Shown: positions 61,385 to 64,000 of the stretch, piece after piece | Position numbering within the stretch: position 1 is the first letter of the stretch | Layout: each line of letters starts with the position of its first letter | NCBI GenBank assembly: GCA_023398575.1 | Contig: JAEWSC010000096.1 | Coordinates: 1 to 64,000, forward strand | Reading direction: 5' to 3' | Length of the DNA: 64,000 nt | Source: Bacillota bacterium | GTDB lineage: Bacteria; Bacillota; Clostridia; Christensenellales; Aristaeellaceae | Translations under genes and position numbers: made by a program | Notes under the pieces: model-generated | Seen by the model: the letters and a program-made list of their open reading frames with translations, nothing else | What the model was told of the DNA's origin: nothing | Databases searched by the model: none

Positions 61385-62187
61385 ACCATGTCCTCCTTGT
61401 CTGTAAGACCCAGCAGCTCTGCCCCGTTTTTATACAGTATTCTTTCCCGCTCCTGCGGCCCAAAGCCAAGCGCCCAAAAGCGTTCAAGCTCCTGCTTCGG
61501 GGTCCACATGGGATAATCAGTGCCAAAGATCACCCTGGCCACACCATAATGCTCAATAATAGCCCTGGCTTCATCCACCGGAATTGCATACAGACTGGAG
61601 GAGGTGTCCACCCACACATTGGGCCTGCCGGCAAGCATTTGATGGCCGTCTGACCACTGAGACCAGCCGCCTAAATGGGCGCAAATGGTTTTCATGTTTG
61701 GAAAACGATCCAGCACTTTTGCCATGCGCCTAGGCTGACTCGTTTCAAACCGCTTGTCCCCCGTATGGATGAGCAGTGGAATGCGGCCCTGGATAGCATC
61801 ATAAATGGGATAGGCCTTTTCATCATCAATGTTGAAATACTGAAAATCCGGATGCAGCTTAACACCTTTGAGGCCCAGGGAAATCGCCCGGTCAATCTCC
61901 CCCGCGATATCAGGATGGTCCGGATGCATGGTGGCAAAGCCGGTAAGGCAGTCATGCGCCTTTACTGTTGCGGCAATAAAATCGTTGATGCGGGACACCT
62001 TTTCCCAGGTGACCGCCACAGAATGAACCAGCATATGGTTAACGCCGGCAGCGGCTTCCAAAGCGAGCAATGCACCCACCGTGCCGTCGTGGCACATGGG
62101 GATTTCATAAAACTCTCCAATGGCGTGAGCGGCTTTTAAAGCGATAGCATCAGGATAAATGTGTGCGTGAAAATCCAGGATCGGCAT
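61381..62187 (-). CDS. Amidohydrolase-2 family metal-dependent hydrolase (ACMSD-like)
   Basis: 268 residues. The metal-binding HxH is H7-A-H9 in DFHAHIYPD. GVKLHPDFQYF, LLIHTGD, ICAHLGG and FGTDYPMW supply the remaining ligands and the catalytic aspartate. The family includes decarboxylases (ACMSD) and hydrolases; the substrate is unknown. GTAGGAGG precedes the ATG. It is the first gene of the run leading into hisH, hisF, GNAT and phosphotransferase. Confidence 0.88.
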   Translation of the reverse strand: MPILDFHAHIYPDAIALKAAHAIGEFYEIPMCHDGTVGALLALEAAAGVNHMLVHSVAVTWEKVSRINDFIAATVKAHDCLTGFATMHPDHPDIAGEIDRAISLGLKGVKLHPDFQYFNIDDEKAYPIYDAIQGRIPLLIHTGDKRFETSQPRRMAKVLDRFPNMKTICAHLGGWSQWSDGHQMLAGRPNVWVDTSSSLYAIPVDEARAIIEHYGVARVIFGTDYPMWTPKQELERFWALGFGPQERERILYKNGAELLGLTDKEDMV

Positions 62188-62498
62188 AAGTGCCTCCTAC
62201 AGAATAAGGGATAAGACGATGAGGATATCAAAAAGATCGGCGGTTCATTGAATCAATAAGGTCTGACAAACTTGCAGGATGCATGAAAGGGGTGAAACCC
62301 TAGCATTGTAATCGTGGCGCCCGGCTTCTCCTGGCGCGCGAGGCTTGCGGAGCAAGCCTTCTTATGCGATTCACTGGCCATATGCCGGAACGAACGTATT
62401 CTCGCCCAGGCATACAGATGAATCGTGCAGTTCAAACAAATACACAGCGTTTGTTTGAAGGATCGAAAGGGGCCCCGGCATGCCGGCACCCCTTTGTG
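62188..62498. other. Gene-free stretch rich in hairpins downstream of purA
   Basis: No coding region I can support. There are three clear inverted repeats: AGGCTTGC/GCAAGCCT (62341-62348 with 62352-62359), TTCAAACAAA/TTTGTTTGAA (62431-62440 with 62450-62459) and AAAGGGG/CCCCTTT around a CCGGCATGCCGG core (62466-62495). The last lies right after the purA stop and probably ends its transcript. The rest may be leader of the amidohydrolase operon or structured RNA. Confidence 0.5.
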
Positions 62499-63779
62499 CT
62501 ATTTGCTTCTATAAAGTATTTCATCCCTGCGGGGACCATTGGATACCATGCGGATAGGCGCACCGATCTTTTCTTCCAGGAAGGCCACATACTTTTTGCA
62601 GTTTTCGGGCAGTTGGTCAAAATCCCGCACGCCGCGAATGTCTTTTGCCCAGCCGGGCAGTGTTTCGAACACCGGTTTTGCGCGCATGAGCTTAGGTGTA
62701 GCCGGGAATTTATCGGTCAAAACCCCGTCAATTTCATATGCCGTGCAAACGGGAATTTCCTTCAAGTACCCCAAAACATCCAAGTTGGTCAAAACGGCCT
62801 CGGTTCCCCCCTGCACCATTACCCCATAGCGGGTGGCTACAGCGTCAAACCAGCCCACCCGGCGGGGCCGGCCGGTGGTGGCGCCGTATTCGCCGGCATC
62901 GCCGCCGCGGTTGCGCAATTCCACCGCCTCATCACCGAAAATCTCTGTCACAAAGGGGCCAGCACCCACGCAGCTGGAATAGGCCTTGGTCACACAGTAA
63001 ATGTCCCGAATGTCCCAGGGCGGCACGCCGGCACCAACCGCCCCAAAGCCCGCCAGCGGGGAGGAGGAAGTGGTGTAGGGGTAAATGCCGTGGTCAGGAT
63101 CACGCAGCGAGCCCAATTGGCCCTCCAGCAGTATGGTCTTGCCTGCTTTCACCGCATCGTGCAAGAACCACGAGGTATCGCACACCATGGGTTCGATTTC
63201 TTTTGCCAAAGCAGTGTACTTTTGAACCAGCACCTCTACATCGATGGGAGGCTTGTGATACAAATACTCCAGCATAGGGTTCTTCAGGGAAGCTACATTT
63301 TCCAATTTCTCACGCAGCAAAGCTTCATCAAAAAGCTGGCACACCTGTAAACCAATTTTCATGTATTTGTCGCCATAAAATGGCGCAATGCCAGACTTAG
63401 TGCTGCCGAAGGACTTGCCCCCCAGCCGTTCCTCTTCATACTTATCAAAATCCACATGGTAGGGCATCATCACCTGCGCCCTATCGGAAATCAACACCTC
63501 AGGCCTGGGCACGCCCCTTGTGACCACGGTATTCAGTTCACTTATCAACGCTTCGATGTTAAAGGCCACGCCTGGCCCGATAATGTTTACGATATGCTGA
63601 TGGAAAACTCCCGAGGGCAACAGGTGCAGTGCGAACTTTCCGTACTCGTTGATGATGGTATGCCCGGCATTTGCGCCGCCCTGATAGCGGACGACAATAT
63701 CGCTTTTTTCCGCCAGAACATCTGTCACTTTTCCCTTGCCTTCGTCTCCCCAGTTGGCGCCAACTATGGTGCGGATCAT
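62499..63779 (-). CDS. purA: Adenylosuccinate synthetase
   Basis: 426 residues, full length. GANWGDEGKGK (7-17) is the GTP-binding P-loop with the catalytic aspartate D12; GGANAGHT (IMP/aspartate site) and the TTTGRPRRVGWFD region (as ATTGRPRRVGWFD) are both present. It joins IMP and aspartate with GTP on the way to AMP. AAAGGAGGAA precedes the ATG. It has its own promoter, which lies within the loop of the terminator of the preceding gene. Confidence 0.97.
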   Translation of the reverse strand: MIRTIVGANWGDEGKGKVTDVLAEKSDIVVRYQGGANAGHTIINEYGKFALHLLPSGVFHQHIVNIIGPGVAFNIEALISELNTVVTRGVPRPEVLISDRAQVMMPYHVDFDKYEEERLGGKSFGSTKSGIAPFYGDKYMKIGLQVCQLFDEALLREKLENVASLKNPMLEYLYHKPPIDVEVLVQKYTALAKEIEPMVCDTSWFLHDAVKAGKTILLEGQLGSLRDPDHGIYPYTTSSSPLAGFGAVGAGVPPWDIRDIYCVTKAYSSCVGAGPFVTEIFGDEAVELRNRGGDAGEYGATTGRPRRVGWFDAVATRYGVMVQGGTEAVLTNLDVLGYLKEIPVCTAYEIDGVLTDKFPATPKLMRAKPVFETLPGWAKDIRGVRDFDQLPENCKKYVAFLEEKIGAPIRMVSNGPRRDEILYRSK

Positions 63780-63827
63780 GAGGTTCCTCCTTTTACAGCG
63801 GCATCATCGCCGCATAAAGGCGCAAGC

Positions 63828-63865
63828 AAAAAGCGCCCGTTCCTGTTATACAATACGCGGGCGCT
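63828..63865 (-). terminator. Terminator of the dapL-like gene, wrapped around the purA promoter
   Basis: On the minus strand AGCGCCCG (63865-63858) pairs with CGGGCGCT (63839-63832), followed by TTTTT. The 18-base loop (63840-63857) contains the -10 box of the purA promoter. Confidence 0.75.
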
Positions 63866-63873
63866 TCTGTCAA
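63845..63873 (-). promoter_or_regulatory. Sigma-A promoter of purA
   Basis: On the minus strand TTGACA (63873-63868) and TATAAC (63850-63845) are 17 bases apart. The start would fall near 63838, so the purA message begins within the right arm of the upstream terminator. Confidence 0.8.
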
Positions 63874-63924
63874 GACGAACGCGAATGGCAAAGGGCCGAT
63901 TTTCCGTTCGTGTTTTTGATATTT

Positions 63925-64000
63925 TTATAAGTTTTTCAGCCGTTCAGTTGCCCTCAAGGTATTTTCCCGGGTGTTAAAGGCCGTCAGACGGAAATAACCT
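63925..64000 (-). CDS. dapL: C-terminus of LL-diaminopimelate aminotransferase (partial)
   Basis: Only the last 24 codons are in the window. They read GYFRLTAFNTRENTLRATER, then LKNL and TAA (63927-63925), which matches the GYFRLTAF..REN..EA.ER ending of DapL-type class I aminotransferases. DapL makes LL-diaminopimelate directly from tetrahydrodipicolinate, the DapB product, consistent with asd-dapA-dapB elsewhere in the window. Other subgroup I aminotransferases end similarly, so the name is tentative. Confidence 0.6.
   Translation of the reverse strand, partial: GYFRLTAFNTRENTLRATERLKNL

Noticed and set aside
62364..63350. A 328-codon open frame antisense to purA
   Set aside because: purA is a complete, conserved enzyme; the antisense protein shows no recognisable pattern.

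Overview
The window looks like a chromosome segment from a spore-former-lineage Firmicute, most likely class Clostridia, with moderate GC content. The pointers are: recJ-relA-dtd-MBL hydrolase-hemZ and zapA-U32 peptidase-mutS2 in typical clostridial order, a CotF-like coat protein, a stand-alone Spo0A-like receiver, strong AGGAGG ribosome binding sites, consensus sigma-A promoters and a lysine riboswitch. No rRNA, tRNA or CRISPR array was seen. Species cannot be named from the sequence alone.

Layout. 1-126 is the right end of an IS3-family element. 242-6540 holds signalling and transport genes: a receiver-only response regulator convergent with a large PAS/GAF kinase, a DUF402 protein, and a LysR regulator divergent from an amino-acid permease with a readable T-N11-A operator between them. 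6635-15486 is accessory: GtrA, CotF, two tandem ECF sigma/membrane-protein cassettes (the first frameshifted), a lone phage-type holin, a fused MBL/alpha-beta hydrolase, a VOC protein, the decayed remains of a GGDEF-EAL protein and an XRE regulator. 15538-21182 is a five-gene peptide ABC transporter operon preceded by a promoter plus terminator leader. 21577-28535 holds a pseudo-protease, an XRE-DUF5680 regulator, a 2H phosphoesterase, a phage tail-spike-type Peptidase_G2 protein, a third ECF cassette and a homocysteine methyltransferase-like enzyme.

28627-31790 is the lysine branch: promoter, lysine riboswitch, asd, dapA, dapB. The window ends in what reads as the C-terminus of dapL, so the diaminopimelate route is probably the aminotransferase one. 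31862-34553 carries envelope genes, including a divergent SecD-like protein with no SecF. 34711-41962 is recJ, relA, dtd, an MBL hydrolase and hemZ. Next come a MATE exporter, an exported cyclophilin, zapA, a U32 peptidase and mutS2. 49498-52928 is an operon-like run of a two-component system, chorismate mutase, shikimate kinase and a small helix-hairpin-helix protein.

53044-63779 lies on the minus strand: a DUF4180/HTH pair controlled from a perfect palindrome, glpK, a PQQ-propeller membrane protein, a tightly packed run of amidohydrolase, hisH, hisF, GNAT and phosphotransferase genes, and purA. The purA promoter sits inside the loop of the upstream terminator. The items most worth following up are the opp leader attenuator, the hisHF-amidohydrolase-GNAT-kinase operon, the SecD-only locus, the paralogous ECF cassettes and the HTH/DUF4180 module.
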